NCBI GenBank assembly: GCA_028875655.1
Contig: JAPPCX010000062.1
Coordinates: 1 to 61,588 of the forward strand
Origin: Chloroflexota bacterium
GTDB taxonomy: Bacteria; Chloroflexota; Dehalococcoidia; Lucifugimonadales; UBA3495
Direction: 5' to 3'
DNA: 61,588 nt
A model generated the notes under the pieces. The model was not told the origin of the DNA. It ran no database searches and saw nothing but the letters and a program-made list of their open reading frames with translations. The position numbers and the translations under genes are program-made. Shown here piece by piece: positions 34,210-43,397 of the stretch. Position 1 is the stretch's first letter. The number at the start of each line of letters is the position of its first letter.

Positions 34210-35631
34210 TCAGCCCAGCCACGTCACAAAAAATGCGCCGGCGGCCAGGAAGATCAGGAAACCCAGCACGTCGGTGAACGTGGTGACAAATACTGCCGAT
34301 GACACCGCCGGGTCGATGCCGAGCCGCCTCAGCAGCAGCGGAACTCCGGCCCCTGTGAGCGCGGCCACCAGCAGGTTCCCCACCATGGCGATTGCCAGCG
34401 CGATGCCCAGGCCCGGGCTGCCTTTCCAGAGCCAGCCCAGCGCGCCGGCCAACGCGGCCAGCGCCATGCCGTGCAGCAGGCCCAACAGCAACTCCCGTCC
34501 CAGCAGGCGCAAACCCGTCGGCGCCGGCACCTCGCCAACGGCCATGCCGCGCACCACCAGCGTCACCGTCTGCGTGCCGGCGATTCCGCCCTGGCCGGCT
34601 ACCACCGGCAGGAACACGGCCAACATGGCGATGGCCGCGATGGTGGACTCAAAGAGGCTTATCACGGCGGCGGCCACCAGCACCGTCCCCAGGTTCAGCA
34701 CCAGCCAGGGCAGGCGGTGGCGGACCGACAGATGCAGGGGGCCGAAAACGCGTTCGCCAGGGGCGGAGGCGATGCGCAGCATATCCTCGGTGGCTTCTTC
34801 CTCACCGACGTACATGGCTTCCTCGGCGCGGATGACGCCCAGCACCCGCTGCTCATCGTCCACCACGGGTACGATGCTGAACGAGTACCGTGCCATGATC
34901 CGGTGAACCTCTTCCTGGTCGGTCACCGGCGATACCGATACCAGGCGATGCCCGTGCTCTTCGGTGATTTCACGAACCGAACGCGCCGGCGTCGCCAGCG
35001 CCAGCTGGGTGATACTGACGGCTCCCACCAGCCGTCGCCGGTCGTTGAGGACGCAAACCCAGCCGAAACCCTCGGCGTCCTCCCCGAACAGGCGCAGCAC
35101 GTCCAGAGCGTTGCCGGCCGTCACGTCGTGGCGCACCCGGGGGTAGTCCGTCATCATCATGCCGCCGGCGGTGTCGGGCGGATACTGGAGCAGCGGAACC
35201 ACGTCCTGGGGACGTTCCAACTCCGCGACGATGGCGTCGGCGCGTTCGTTGGGCAGTTCCTGGAGAATGTCGGCGACGGTGTGGCTGTCAACGTCGTCCA
35301 GCAGATCGGCGGCGCGCTCCGGCGGCAGTTCCTCAACGATGGTTGCCGCCGCCGGCGTCGGCGCCTCGTCCAGGATGTCGGACAGTTCACGCCGCGGAAT
35401 CAGCGCGACGAGCCGCCCGCGTTCCGCCCGGGAAACCCGTTGCAGCAGGATGCCCTGGTCCGCAGCCAGCATCCTCCGCAGCAGCCCGACCGCCATGCCG
35501 GCGCGATCGCGTCCCAGCGCTTCCCGTATGCGCCGTCGCAGGGATTGGTGGTCGGTTCGGACGTCGTCGCCCACCGGCGTCGATGCGAAATCCGACGCTC
35601 CGTTTGGTTGAGGGTCGGTCTGGCGATTCAT
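34210..35631 (-). CDS. mgtE: Magnesium transporter MgtE
   Basis: A 473-residue protein with the MgtE order: N-terminal helical superfamily domain (about 30-150, ELSDILDEAPTPAAATIVEELPPERAADLL in part), two CBS domains (about 160-280) and five membrane helices from about 310. The pore-associated segments LAVFLPVVAGQGGIAGTQT and FVTTFTDVLGF (metal-binding Asp) are intact. The CBS/N domains close the channel when cytosolic Mg2+ is high. Confidence 0.96.
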   Translation of the reverse strand: MNRQTDPQPNGASDFASTPVGDDVRTDHQSLRRRIREALGRDRAGMAVGLLRRMLAADQGILLQRVSRAERGRLVALIPRRELSDILDEAPTPAAATIVEELPPERAADLLDDVDSHTVADILQELPNERADAIVAELERPQDVVPLLQYPPDTAGGMMMTDYPRVRHDVTAGNALDVLRLFGEDAEGFGWVCVLNDRRRLVGAVSITQLALATPARSVREITEEHGHRLVSVSPVTDQEEVHRIMARYSFSIVPVVDDEQRVLGVIRAEEAMYVGEEEATEDMLRIASAPGERVFGPLHLSVRHRLPWLVLNLGTVLVAAAVISLFESTIAAIAMLAVFLPVVAGQGGIAGTQTVTLVVRGMAVGEVPAPTGLRLLGRELLLGLLHGMALAALAGALGWLWKGSPGLGIALAIAMVGNLLVAALTGAGVPLLLRRLGIDPAVSSAVFVTTFTDVLGFLIFLAAGAFFVTWLG

Positions 35632-35671
35632 TGCGGTTCACCTGGGACCGACACTCGTTGCGCCGGTCTGC

Positions 35672-37543
35672 CTAAATCGTTTGCTTTAATCTCACTGCCA
35701 GCGAGCGGGTCAAACCGGGCACGGCGGCAATGTCCTCTACCGTGGCTTCCTTGATGCCTTGCAGAGAACCGAAGCGGCGCAACAGCATCCGTTTGCGCTT
35801 GGGGCCGATGCCGGTAACCATGTCGATGGGCGATTTCAGGCTGCCCTTGGAGCGCAGGTTCCGGTGGAAGGTGATGGCGAAGCGGTGAGCCTCGTCGCGG
35901 ATGCGCTGCATGAGATAGAGAGCCTGGGAGTCCCGGGGCAGCACGATGGGCTCCGGCGTGTGCGGCACGAAGATTTCCTCGTTTTCCTTGGCCAGCGAGC
36001 ACAGCGGAATCTGCTCCAGGCCCAGGTGCAGCATGACTTCCCGGGCTGCGGACAGGTGTCCTTTGCCGCCATCGATGATTACCAGGTCGGGCATGACGCC
36101 CCAGGTATCCACCTTGCCGTCGGGGTCGGGGTTGGCGATGGCCTGGCTGAGCCGCTTGAAACGCCGGGTCAGCATCTCTTTCATGCTGGCATAGTCGTCA
36201 ACGCCGTCCACGGCCTTGATCTTGAAACGCCGGTAGTCGCGGGTGAGCGGCTTGCCGTCGTCAAACACGACCATGCTGCCCACCAGGTTGCTGCCCTGGA
36301 TGTGGGAGATGTCGTAACACTCCATGCGCACGGGAGCGGCCGGCAGGCTCAGTTCCTCTTCGAGCTCGCTGAGCGCGCCCTGTATCGCATCGGTGCGATG
36401 GAGCCACTTGGCGCGATGCTGGGCCAGGCCCTCGGCGGCGTTGTCGGCGACCACCTGCACCAGTTGGCGGTTCTCACCGCGCTGGGGGCGGTAGAGACGG
36501 ACCGCGCCGCCTCGCCGGTCGCGCAGGAAATCCTGCAACAACTGCGCATCCCCCTCCGGCGGGTCGTGCTGGATCAGGATGGTGGGCGGAATCTCCAGCG
36601 CGTTGGCGTAGAACTGCTGGACAAACTGGGCGATGATGGCGCCGGGTTCGTCGTCCTCCGGCCCCTCCATGAAGAAGTGATCGCGACCGATCAGCTTGCC
36701 CCGGCGGATGAAGAACGCCTCCACCCACGCCTCCCGTATGCGCGAATCGGGATCGGCCACAGCCACGGCGATGGCGTCCAGGTCGGCGGCGCGCCCGGAA
36801 TCCACCTTGACGGTGCGTTCCTCCTCGAATTTCTGGATTGCGCCCATCTGGTCCCGCAGCACGGCGGCGCGCTCGAACTCCAGCGACTCGGCGGCCTGTT
36901 CCATCTTGTCCCGCAGCTGCCCCGTGACCGTTTCAGTGTTGCCCTCCAGGAACAGGATGACCTGCTTGATTACTTCGTCATAGTCTTCGCGGGTGGCCAG
37001 GCCGGCGCACGGGCCGACGCAGCGGTGGATGTAGTATTCCAGGCAGGGGCGCAGGTCGGTTCCGGTGATCCGCTTGGTGCAGGAACGGTACGGGAACAGC
37101 TTCTTGACCAAGTCCATGGACTGGCGGACGCTGCCGGCGCTGGCGAAGGGGCCGAAGTAGCGCGCTCCGTCGGTGTGGACGCCCCGGGTGATGTACACCC
37201 GCGGGAACTCCTCGGCCAGGTCAACTTTCAGGTAGGGGTAGGTCTTGTCGTCCTTGAGGCGGACGTTGAAGTAGGGGCGGTGGCGCTTGATCAGCGTATT
37301 TTCCAGGATCAGCGCCTCAGCCTCGGTGTCGGTGACGATGTACTCAAAGTCGGCGAGCTCGCTGACCATGCGGCGCGTCTTGCGATCCAGGCCGGCCGGC
37401 GATCCGAAGTAGGACCGCAGCCGGTTCCGCAGCACTGCTGCCTTGCCCACGTAGATCACCGCGCCCTTGGCGTTCTTCATCAGATAAACGCCCGGACGCT
37501 CCGGCGTTACCAAAAGGCGATGGTCAAACTCTTGCCGTACCAT
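35672..37543 (-). CDS. uvrC: Excinuclease ABC subunit C
   Basis: A 623-residue UvrC of normal length. The N-terminal GIY-YIG nuclease (GVYLMKNAKGAVIYVGKA) makes the 3' cut. A Cys cluster (SCTKRITGTDLRPCLEYYIHRC) and a UVR motif that binds UvrB (near 200) follow. The C-terminal RNase H-like endonuclease (MECYDISHIQGSN...VIDGGKGHL) makes the 5' cut, and a helix-hairpin-helix pair ends the protein (PGLTRSLA). ATG 37543 is preferred over TTG 37549. The uvrA/uvrB genes are elsewhere. Confidence 0.97.
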   Translation of the reverse strand: MVRQEFDHRLLVTPERPGVYLMKNAKGAVIYVGKAAVLRNRLRSYFGSPAGLDRKTRRMVSELADFEYIVTDTEAEALILENTLIKRHRPYFNVRLKDDKTYPYLKVDLAEEFPRVYITRGVHTDGARYFGPFASAGSVRQSMDLVKKLFPYRSCTKRITGTDLRPCLEYYIHRCVGPCAGLATREDYDEVIKQVILFLEGNTETVTGQLRDKMEQAAESLEFERAAVLRDQMGAIQKFEEERTVKVDSGRAADLDAIAVAVADPDSRIREAWVEAFFIRRGKLIGRDHFFMEGPEDDEPGAIIAQFVQQFYANALEIPPTILIQHDPPEGDAQLLQDFLRDRRGGAVRLYRPQRGENRQLVQVVADNAAEGLAQHRAKWLHRTDAIQGALSELEEELSLPAAPVRMECYDISHIQGSNLVGSMVVFDDGKPLTRDYRRFKIKAVDGVDDYASMKEMLTRRFKRLSQAIANPDPDGKVDTWGVMPDLVIIDGGKGHLSAAREVMLHLGLEQIPLCSLAKENEEIFVPHTPEPIVLPRDSQALYLMQRIRDEAHRFAITFHRNLRSKGSLKSPIDMVTGIGPKRKRMLLRRFGSLQGIKEATVEDIAAVPGLTRSLAVRLKQTI

Positions 37544-37560
37544 TGGCAATTATCTCTTCG

Positions 37561-37580
37561 CTCCCGCGAAAGCGGGAGCC
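37561..37580. repeat. Short palindrome of the dispersed repeat family
   Basis: CTCCCGC GAAA(A) GCGGGAG, the core of the same palindrome seen at 44565 and 50606, between uvrC and the next minus-strand gene. Confidence 0.6.
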
Positions 37581-37600
37581 CAGGCGCTTGCCAGCATGCC

Positions 37601-37945
37601 CTAGATTACGAAGGACACGGCTACCAGCACCACGACCAGCACGCCGGAGAAGATTCCGATGCGCTTGAGTTCCGAACCCACGTGGTTGTAGGCCGCGGGC
37701 CGGTCAAAGCGACGGCCCCGGGGCTGTGTTTCGGAACGTCCGATGGGCCGGCTCGCCCCAGTGGGGGCGGCAGCTGACGCCGGACTCGGTGACGCGGACG
37801 GAGCGCTGGTCGGAGCGGGTACCGGCTCCGCTACGGCGGTTGCGGTTGCTCTCGCGCCGGCGGGCGGGTTGCTGCGGTTGGCGTTGTTGCGGCGCCGGCG
37901 CAGGTTGTTCTGCCGCGACGCGATTCGTTTGCCCTTGCTTGGCAT
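37601..37945 (-). CDS. Small protein with basic N-terminus, Ala/Pro linker and C-terminal membrane anchor
   Basis: A 114-residue protein. Residues 1-30 are very basic (KGKRIASRQNNLRRRRNN), 30-85 are low-complexity Ala/Pro/Ser, and the last 20 (IGIFSGVLVVVLVAVSFVI) form a membrane anchor. The basic part could bind nucleic acid or membrane phospholipid at the inner face. No family is recognised. It lies just upstream of uvrC on the same strand. Confidence 0.65.
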   Translation of the reverse strand: MPSKGKRIASRQNNLRRRRNNANRSNPPAGARATATAVAEPVPAPTSAPSASPSPASAAAPTGASRPIGRSETQPRGRRFDRPAAYNHVGSELKRIGIFSGVLVVVLVAVSFVI

Positions 37946-38083
37946 TGCGACCTCCGTGCGCCGCGACGCCGGAGGGCGTTCTTCAGCGCAATTTGCAGTC
38001 AGTATATGAATGGGAACGGCGGTTGTATGAAATGGCCGTTGGCATAAGTCAATAATACCAGCAAACGCGGCGGAATGTGCGTT

Positions 38084-39019
38084 TTAACCCTCAAGAGCCC
38101 GGGGGTGGCTGCGGCGGTACTCGTCGCGTACGTGGGTGTCGGTGAGGTGGGTGTACACCTGGGTGGTGGAGATGTTGGAATGGCCCAGGAGCTCCTGCAC
38201 GTGTCGCAGCGAGGCCCCGTTCTGCAGCAGGTGTGTCGCGAAGCTATGGCGCAGCGTGTGGGGCGTGATTTCAGGGTCAACGCCGGACTTCTTGGCGGCG
38301 GTTTTGAGGACGTTCCAGACCCACTGGCGGCTCAGACGCTCGCCCCGGTTGTTGACGTAGAGCGCGGTTTCGCCCTTCTTGTTGGTGACCAACTCGGCGC
38401 GCGCGCTGCCGATGTATTCGCGCAGGTTGACCAGGGCCTCGGGATACAGATATACGATGCGTTCCTTGGCGCCCTTCCCCCAGGCCCGTATGAAGCCCTC
38501 CTCAAAGTCGATGTCCTGCACGTTGAGGGCAACCAGCTCGCTGACCCGGACGCCGGTGGCGTAGAGCAGTTCCACCATGCTCGCGTCGCGACGGCCCTCC
38601 GGAGTTCCGGTATCGGCGGCGGTGCTGAGCAGCAGCTTCACGTCGTCTTCTGAAATGAACTTGGGCATGACCCGCCCCACTCGCGGCGAACCCAGATTCT
38701 CGGTGGGGTCTTCGCTGATCAGTTCGTTGGCGCTCAGGTAGCCGAAGAAAGACCGGACGGCCGCCACTTTGCGCGCGGTGGTCGAATCCCGATACCCCTT
38801 TTTTTCACGAAGCTCAACGATGTAAGCGTTCAGCAGGTCCAGATCCACCTCGCGCAAGATCTCAGGATCGTCGTCCGAGTCATCGAAGTATTCGGAGACG
38901 AATTCGCGGAACTGGTTCAGGTCGTTGCTGTAAGCGTCCAGCGTGTTCTGGGAAAAGCCGCGCTCGACGACCAGATACTGAAGGAAGGCATTCACGGTTT
39001 CTTTCATAATCTTCACCAT
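38084..39019 (-). CDS. xerD: Tyrosine recombinase XerD/XerC-type
   Basis: A 311-residue tyrosine recombinase with an N-terminal SAM-like core-binding domain (FLQYLVVERGFSQNTLDAYSNDLNQF in part) and the catalytic domain from about 115. The six catalytic residues are visible: Arg in TGVRVSEL, Lys in GKGAKER, His-x-x-Arg in HTLRHSFATHLL, His in LLGHSNISTT and Tyr in QVYTHL. Its size and sequence match chromosome-dimer resolution enzymes rather than integrases, although an unusual acidic insert (YFDDSDDDPEILREVD) is present. The start is uncertain (ATG 39019 or 39007). Confidence 0.9.
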   Translation of the reverse strand: MVKIMKETVNAFLQYLVVERGFSQNTLDAYSNDLNQFREFVSEYFDDSDDDPEILREVDLDLLNAYIVELREKKGYRDSTTARKVAAVRSFFGYLSANELISEDPTENLGSPRVGRVMPKFISEDDVKLLLSTAADTGTPEGRRDASMVELLYATGVRVSELVALNVQDIDFEEGFIRAWGKGAKERIVYLYPEALVNLREYIGSARAELVTNKKGETALYVNNRGERLSRQWVWNVLKTAAKKSGVDPEITPHTLRHSFATHLLQNGASLRHVQELLGHSNISTTQVYTHLTDTHVRDEYRRSHPRALEG

Positions 39020-39158
39020 CAACCCGCTTCGTGTTGCCTCTGTGCGGCGATGACATTCCAGGCAACCCGGCGGGGCAGGTGCTATTATTGTAAATCATCT
39101 TGACCGGGGCATACTTGGGGCCCTGCGAGATTCGGCGATTTTGCGCCACGGAGCGCCC

Positions 39159-39404
39159 ATGAACCCGCCCAGCTTCCTTTTCGTCGCCGTACAGTCCGTC
39201 GCCGTGCAGGCTGCCGACCTGACCTTTCTGGCCTACCTGGATATATGGATCATCAGCGGCCTGGTCCTGCTGGCCGTAGTCGTGGTGGTGGGCAAACTGG
39301 CCTGGGGAAAGCTGCGCCGGCGCGACGAGGAAGAGTTTGACTGGTACTACGACGACGACTACGTTTTGGATTCCGATGACGACTTTACGGACCATCGGAA
39401 TTAA
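39159..39404 (+). CDS. Small single-pass membrane protein with acidic tail
   Basis: An 81-residue protein: one membrane helix (IWIISGLVLLAVVVVVGKLAW, in part), a basic stop (GKLRRRDEEE) and a very acidic Asp/Tyr-rich tail (DWYYDDDYVLDSDDDF). Family unknown. It is divergent from xerD and convergent with mutS2. Confidence 0.6.
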   Translation: MNPPSFLFVAVQSVAVQAADLTFLAYLDIWIISGLVLLAVVVVVGKLAWGKLRRRDEEEFDWYYDDDYVLDSDDDFTDHRN

Positions 39405-39453
39405 GGCGTGGCCGCTTCCGCCTCGAACTCGCTGAGCGCCACCACAAATCGGC

Positions 39454-41874
39454 TCAGCGCAACTGCACCACCGTCACCCCCGCCGCGCTCCCGCCCTCTC
39501 CCGGCTCGGTAGTTGCCACCAGCGGGTGGCCGGTCAGGTACTCGCGGATGGCGCGGCGCAACGCTCCCGTGCCCTTGCCGTGGACGATCTTGAGCGACGT
39601 CATGCCCTCCAGCGCGGCATCGTCCAGCAGGGAGTCAATGATGTTGAGCGCCTCATCCACCCGATACCCGTGCAGGTTCACCTCCGGGCTCAGCGTGCGC
39701 TTGGCCTCCGGGCGCCGATACACCACGCCGGCCTGCTCGGCGGCGGGATGCACCCGGTCAGCCGCCCGGTCCAGCTGGTACACGGGCAGCCGGGCGCGCA
39801 TACTGCCGATCACGACCTCGATTTCCTGCTGTTCGTCGGGCGGCGTGACCACCTCCACCGGGCGAGACACGCCCCGGATGTACACCCGGTCTCCCACGTG
39901 CAGGTCGTGATACCAGGGCGGACGCTCCACGGGGATCGGCGCCCACTCCGGCGACACCACTTCCCGTTGTGCCTCGACCAACCGCTCGCGTTCCGCTTGC
40001 AAATCGACGTCCGAGCGTCGGGCGTCCCGGCCGGCAGCAGCCTGCCGTTCCTGCTCTCGTCGCAATGAACGTTCCGCCTGCCGTATGCGTCCGGCGACTT
40101 CTGCGATTTCCTCGGCAAGCTCGCGGCGGGCGTCTTCCACCAGTTGGGCCTTGGTATCTTCCACCGCTTCCAAACGCTCGGCAATCTCCTGCTCCTGCCG
40201 GCGGGCGTCGGCCAGCGCCTGCTCGGCCTGCTGGCGCAGTTCCGACACCGTGAGCCGTTCCTCCTGCAATTCCTGCAGCAATCGGTCGGTCTGCACGTGG
40301 GACGGCTCCAGGTGGGTCTGCGCGCCGGCTATCACGGTTTCAGGCAAGCCCAGCCGGTATGCTATGGTCAGGGCATAGCTGCGGCCCGGCACTCCGTGAG
40401 TCAGGCGGTACGTCGGCTCCAGCGTACGCGGGTTCAGGTCAACGCTGGCGTTGACCATGCCGGGCTCTTCCTGGGCCAGGCGCGCCACGTTGCGGTGGTG
40501 GGTCGTCGCCACCACCGTCGCGCCGCAATCCCGCAGGTGGGACAGCAAGGCGATGGCCAGGGCCGAACCCTCCTCCGGGTCGGTGGCCGAACCCAGCTCG
40601 TCGATCAGCACCAGCGACCGCGGTGTGACTACGTCCAGGATGCGCTGGATGTTGCGGATGTGGCTGCTGAACGTGGACAACGACTCAAAGATACTCTGCT
40701 GGTCGCCGATGTCGGCGTAGATGCCGTCAAAGAGGGGCAGGTCGGCCTCGTTGGCCGGCACCTGGAGGCCGGCGTGGGCCATCATCGCCAGCAGGCCGAC
40801 GGTCTTTAGCGCGACCGTCTTGCCGCCGGCGTTGGGGCCGGTGATGAGCAGAACCGGATGGTCGGCGTCAATGCTGATAGTGGTGGGCACCACGTCGCCG
40901 GTGAGCAGCGGATGGCGCGCGCCGCCCAGATGCAGCCGCCTCGGTTCATCCGCGTCAAGCAGGTTGGGAGGAACGGCCCGCAGGCTGGCGGCGTAGCGCC
41001 CCTTGGCCACCGCCAGGTCCAGGCGTCCCAGCAAGTGGATCATCAGGTTGATGTCCTCGGCGTAGCGGCCCACCAGGGACGACAGTTGCCGCAGCACCCG
41101 CTCTTCCTCGCGCTGCTCGGCCAGGCGAGTCTCGCGCCAGCGGTTGCCAAGGTCGATCGCCGGCATCGGTTCGATGAACACCGTGGCGCCGCTGTCCGAT
41201 ACGTCATGCACGATGCCGGGAGCTTTACCCTTGAAGTCGGTTTTGACCAGTAACACCATGCGCCCGTTGCGCTCGGTTACTATGTCTTCCTGCGCGATGC
41301 CGGAACGCTGGTAGCGGCGCAGCGTGCGCTGCATTACGTCGTTGAGCGCAGAGTACGACGAGCGGGATTCCCGGCGCAGGCGGGACAGCTCGGGCGTTGC
41401 GTTGTCCATGACTTCACCGGCGGGGCCGATGGCATGATTCACCGCGCTTTCCAGATCGGGCAGGTCGGGCAGGTTCTGGGTTATGGCGGCCAGGATGGGC
41501 AGATCTTCCCGATGGGACAGCGCGTTGCGATTCCAGCGGGCAGCGGCGGCCAATGCCCCGACGTTGCGCAGTTCCTCGCCGCTCAGGACGCCGCCCAGCA
41601 GGGCACGATGGACGGCAGGGCGCAGGTCGTCGGCGGGTCCCAGTTCCAGGGATGCGGCGGTGTCCAGCAGGCGACGGGCCTCGGCGGTTTCCTGCTGACG
41701 CACGGCTACATCGCGCGCGTCGGCGGAGGGTGTAAGCTCGGCGGCAGACTCCGCGCCGACGGCGGTGCGAGTCGCGGCGGCCAGTTGCCGGCGTATTTCG
41801 TCAAATTCCAGCAGCCCCAACGCGAGTTGGAAGCTGCCGTCGGTAGGCGTGGGTTGCTCGTCCGCCGAAACCAT
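39454..41874 (-). CDS. mutS2: MutS2 ATPase/Smr-domain protein
   Basis: An 806-residue MutS2. The helical clamp domain comes first; the ABC ATPase has Walker A GPNAGGKT, the Q-loop/signature region and Walker B VLIDELGSATDPEEG. A coiled-coil arm of about 100 residues (ELRQQAEQALADARRQEQEI in part) and a C-terminal Smr domain (EVNLHGYRVDEAL, VHGKGTGALR) follow. MutS2 does not do mismatch repair; in Bacillus subtilis it splits collided ribosomes, and the Smr domain may cut nucleic acid. It is the last gene of a minus-strand run with a VLRF1-type hydrolase and a YafQ/DinJ pair. Confidence 0.96.
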   Translation of the reverse strand: MVSADEQPTPTDGSFQLALGLLEFDEIRRQLAAATRTAVGAESAAELTPSADARDVAVRQQETAEARRLLDTAASLELGPADDLRPAVHRALLGGVLSGEELRNVGALAAAARWNRNALSHREDLPILAAITQNLPDLPDLESAVNHAIGPAGEVMDNATPELSRLRRESRSSYSALNDVMQRTLRRYQRSGIAQEDIVTERNGRMVLLVKTDFKGKAPGIVHDVSDSGATVFIEPMPAIDLGNRWRETRLAEQREEERVLRQLSSLVGRYAEDINLMIHLLGRLDLAVAKGRYAASLRAVPPNLLDADEPRRLHLGGARHPLLTGDVVPTTISIDADHPVLLITGPNAGGKTVALKTVGLLAMMAHAGLQVPANEADLPLFDGIYADIGDQQSIFESLSTFSSHIRNIQRILDVVTPRSLVLIDELGSATDPEEGSALAIALLSHLRDCGATVVATTHHRNVARLAQEEPGMVNASVDLNPRTLEPTYRLTHGVPGRSYALTIAYRLGLPETVIAGAQTHLEPSHVQTDRLLQELQEERLTVSELRQQAEQALADARRQEQEIAERLEAVEDTKAQLVEDARRELAEEIAEVAGRIRQAERSLRREQERQAAAGRDARRSDVDLQAERERLVEAQREVVSPEWAPIPVERPPWYHDLHVGDRVYIRGVSRPVEVVTPPDEQQEIEVVIGSMRARLPVYQLDRAADRVHPAAEQAGVVYRRPEAKRTLSPEVNLHGYRVDEALNIIDSLLDDAALEGMTSLKIVHGKGTGALRRAIREYLTGHPLVATTEPGEGGSAAGVTVVQLR

Positions 41875-41910
41875 GTGGGGAATTATAGCATTGGGGGATG
41901 GAATCGCTCG

Positions 41911-42195
41911 CTATGTTAACCGGAGTTCGCTGTGAGAACCGAGATGGACTAACTCCAGGGTATCTGCATCCGGCTTGCGGTAAATCAAAAGCAGGTCAAA
42001 CCGGATGTGGCACTCTCTGTAGCCAATCCAATTCCCGGCCAGTGCATGGTCTCGGTAGCGTGATGGCAGCGTTTCGTCAGCAGCCAGTAAATCGACAATC
42101 AGTTGGAGTGCGGTTTCCAAAGTCGCGCGGTGTCGGCCTCTCATTTCCCGTCGGTAATCGCGCCTGAACGACCTGAGCAGGTTAGTCGTCCTCAT
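41911..42195 (-). CDS. yafQ: YafQ-family type II toxin (mRNA interferase)
   Basis: A 94-residue RelE-fold toxin from ATG 42195 (ATGs at 42201 and 42207 also possible). The late block YRDHALAGNWIGYRECHI, DLLLIY and HLGSHSEL is the YafQ signature, including the catalytic His residues of the DHxL and GSHSEL motifs. YafQ cuts mRNA in the A site of translating ribosomes. It overlaps the 3' end of its antitoxin gene, and mutS2 starts 36 bases after its stop. Confidence 0.88.
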   Translation of the reverse strand: MRTTNLLRSFRRDYRREMRGRHRATLETALQLIVDLLAADETLPSRYRDHALAGNWIGYRECHIRFDLLLIYRKPDADTLELVHLGSHSELRLT

Positions 42196-42478
42196 CGTCA
42201 TCCGCATTTAGGTAGGCCATCAAGTCGGCAACATTGTCAAAACTGACCATATCACCACGCTCCGCAGATCTAATCTCCGCTATTGTCTCTGGGTCGAGTG
42301 GGATGCAGGGGAAAGGCAAGGCTTCCTCGGCGGCGATGTAGTGCATCATCAAACCAAGAGCGTCGGAAATAGTGATGTAGTGTCCATCCAGGACCGCGGC
42401 CACTTTGTCCCACGTCTTCTGGTCAACGTCTGCGCTGGCCTCAATTTTAATAGCGTCCACGTTGGCAACCCTCGTCAT
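42182..42478 (-). CDS. dinJ: RelB/DinJ-family antitoxin
   Basis: A 98-residue protein: N-terminal ribbon-helix-helix-like segment (IKIEASADVDQKTWDKVAAVL, in part), then TISDALGLMMHYIAAEEALPF, typical of DinJ, and an acidic tail (NADDDEDD). It would bind YafQ and the operon promoter. It is located 24 bases after the stop of the VLRF1 gene, so the pair may be expressed from that transcript as well as its own promoter. Confidence 0.85.
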   Translation of the reverse strand: MTRVANVDAIKIEASADVDQKTWDKVAAVLDGHYITISDALGLMMHYIAAEEALPFPCIPLDPETIAEIRSAERGDMVSFDNVADLMAYLNADDDEDD

Positions 42479-42502
42479 AGTCTGGATACAGTATATCCGA
42501 CG

Positions 42503-43300
42503 CTAACCATTCCACCGCAACGGGTAGGCTCGGCACTGGTACAGCATCGCGCCCACCTGGTCCAGCGCTGCCCGGTTCGGCTCCCGCACGTCCAGCCGGC
42601 GTTGTAGCGTGATGGACGCCAGGCGGCCCAGCATGTCGCACTCCTTGACAAACCCGTTGACGGTGGCGGCCTCACCACCCAGCGCAACGTAGTCCAGCCG
42701 GTCGAGCCACGGCCGCCACTGTCGTTCCAGCACGCCGGCTGCTTCCACGTACAGCCGGTGTATCTGGTTTTCCCGAACCCGTCGGAATCGCTGCTGAGAC
42801 GTGCCCCCGGCGTGGTGCCGGCTCTTCACGTAGCGCGTGTCCGTCTTGGATACCGCCAGCTGCTGCCCCTCGTACACCGCGATGGCGTAACGGCCCAGCC
42901 GCACCAGCGCGACGCCCACGGTGAAACGGGTCGCCAGCAGCGCGCGCAGCGGCCGGTCGTTGATGCCCTCGCCCAAGCTCGTGGCATCCATCGGAAAGGG
43001 CGGCAATATGGCCATACCGGCGTTCCCGATCCGGAAAGCCGCCAGGCCAGTCGGCGATCGCAGCGCCTGGTTGCTGGCGCGTTCCAGCGCGTCAATCCAC
43101 GAGGGGCCGTCCCGGTGCCTTGCCAACGCACCGATGGTAACGTCATCGCGCGCGCTGGAGGACGGCACGTGCAGGGTTGACGCGGCGACGCCCGACTCCG
43201 CCAATTCGCGGAGTCGGTCCAACTCGCGTTGCACCCGGCCTACGGACAACGATTGCCCGGGCCGCACGCTGGAACTGAAAGTGTCGTTGAGCGAAGCCAT
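42503..43300 (-). CDS. VLRF1/Vms1-like (acVLRF1-type) peptidyl-tRNA hydrolase
   Basis: A 265-residue protein. The block RYVKSRHHAGGTSQQRFRRVRENQIH (residues 157-181, quoted in part: GGTSQQRF at 165-172) matches the GGxxQ loop of VLRF1 domains, where a Gln directs cleavage of the peptidyl-tRNA bond, as in eukaryotic Vms1/ANKZF1 and the actinobacterial acVLRF1 group. The rest (FTVGVALVRLGRYAIAVYEGQQLAVSKTDT, in part) is the eRF1-like fold. It lacks the ankyrin and VCP-binding parts of eukaryotic members. It should release nascent chains from stalled 50S-tRNA complexes. First gene of the run leading to mutS2. Confidence 0.8.
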   Translation of the reverse strand: MASLNDTFSSSVRPGQSLSVGRVQRELDRLRELAESGVAASTLHVPSSSARDDVTIGALARHRDGPSWIDALERASNQALRSPTGLAAFRIGNAGMAILPPFPMDATSLGEGINDRPLRALLATRFTVGVALVRLGRYAIAVYEGQQLAVSKTDTRYVKSRHHAGGTSQQRFRRVRENQIHRLYVEAAGVLERQWRPWLDRLDYVALGGEAATVNGFVKECDMLGRLASITLQRRLDVREPNRAALDQVGAMLYQCRAYPLRWNG

Positions 43301-43397
43301 ATTGAATGATAACCGATTGCGCTCAGCTCAGCGAGCGGCTGCCGTGTGCAATAATGTTCCGGCTGAATCAACAAACCTATTCCGGCAGGTAATTGTC

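Noticed and set aside
35759-37777. 672-codon plus-strand frame
   Set aside because: Antisense shadow of uvrC; the composition is biased and no domain is visible.
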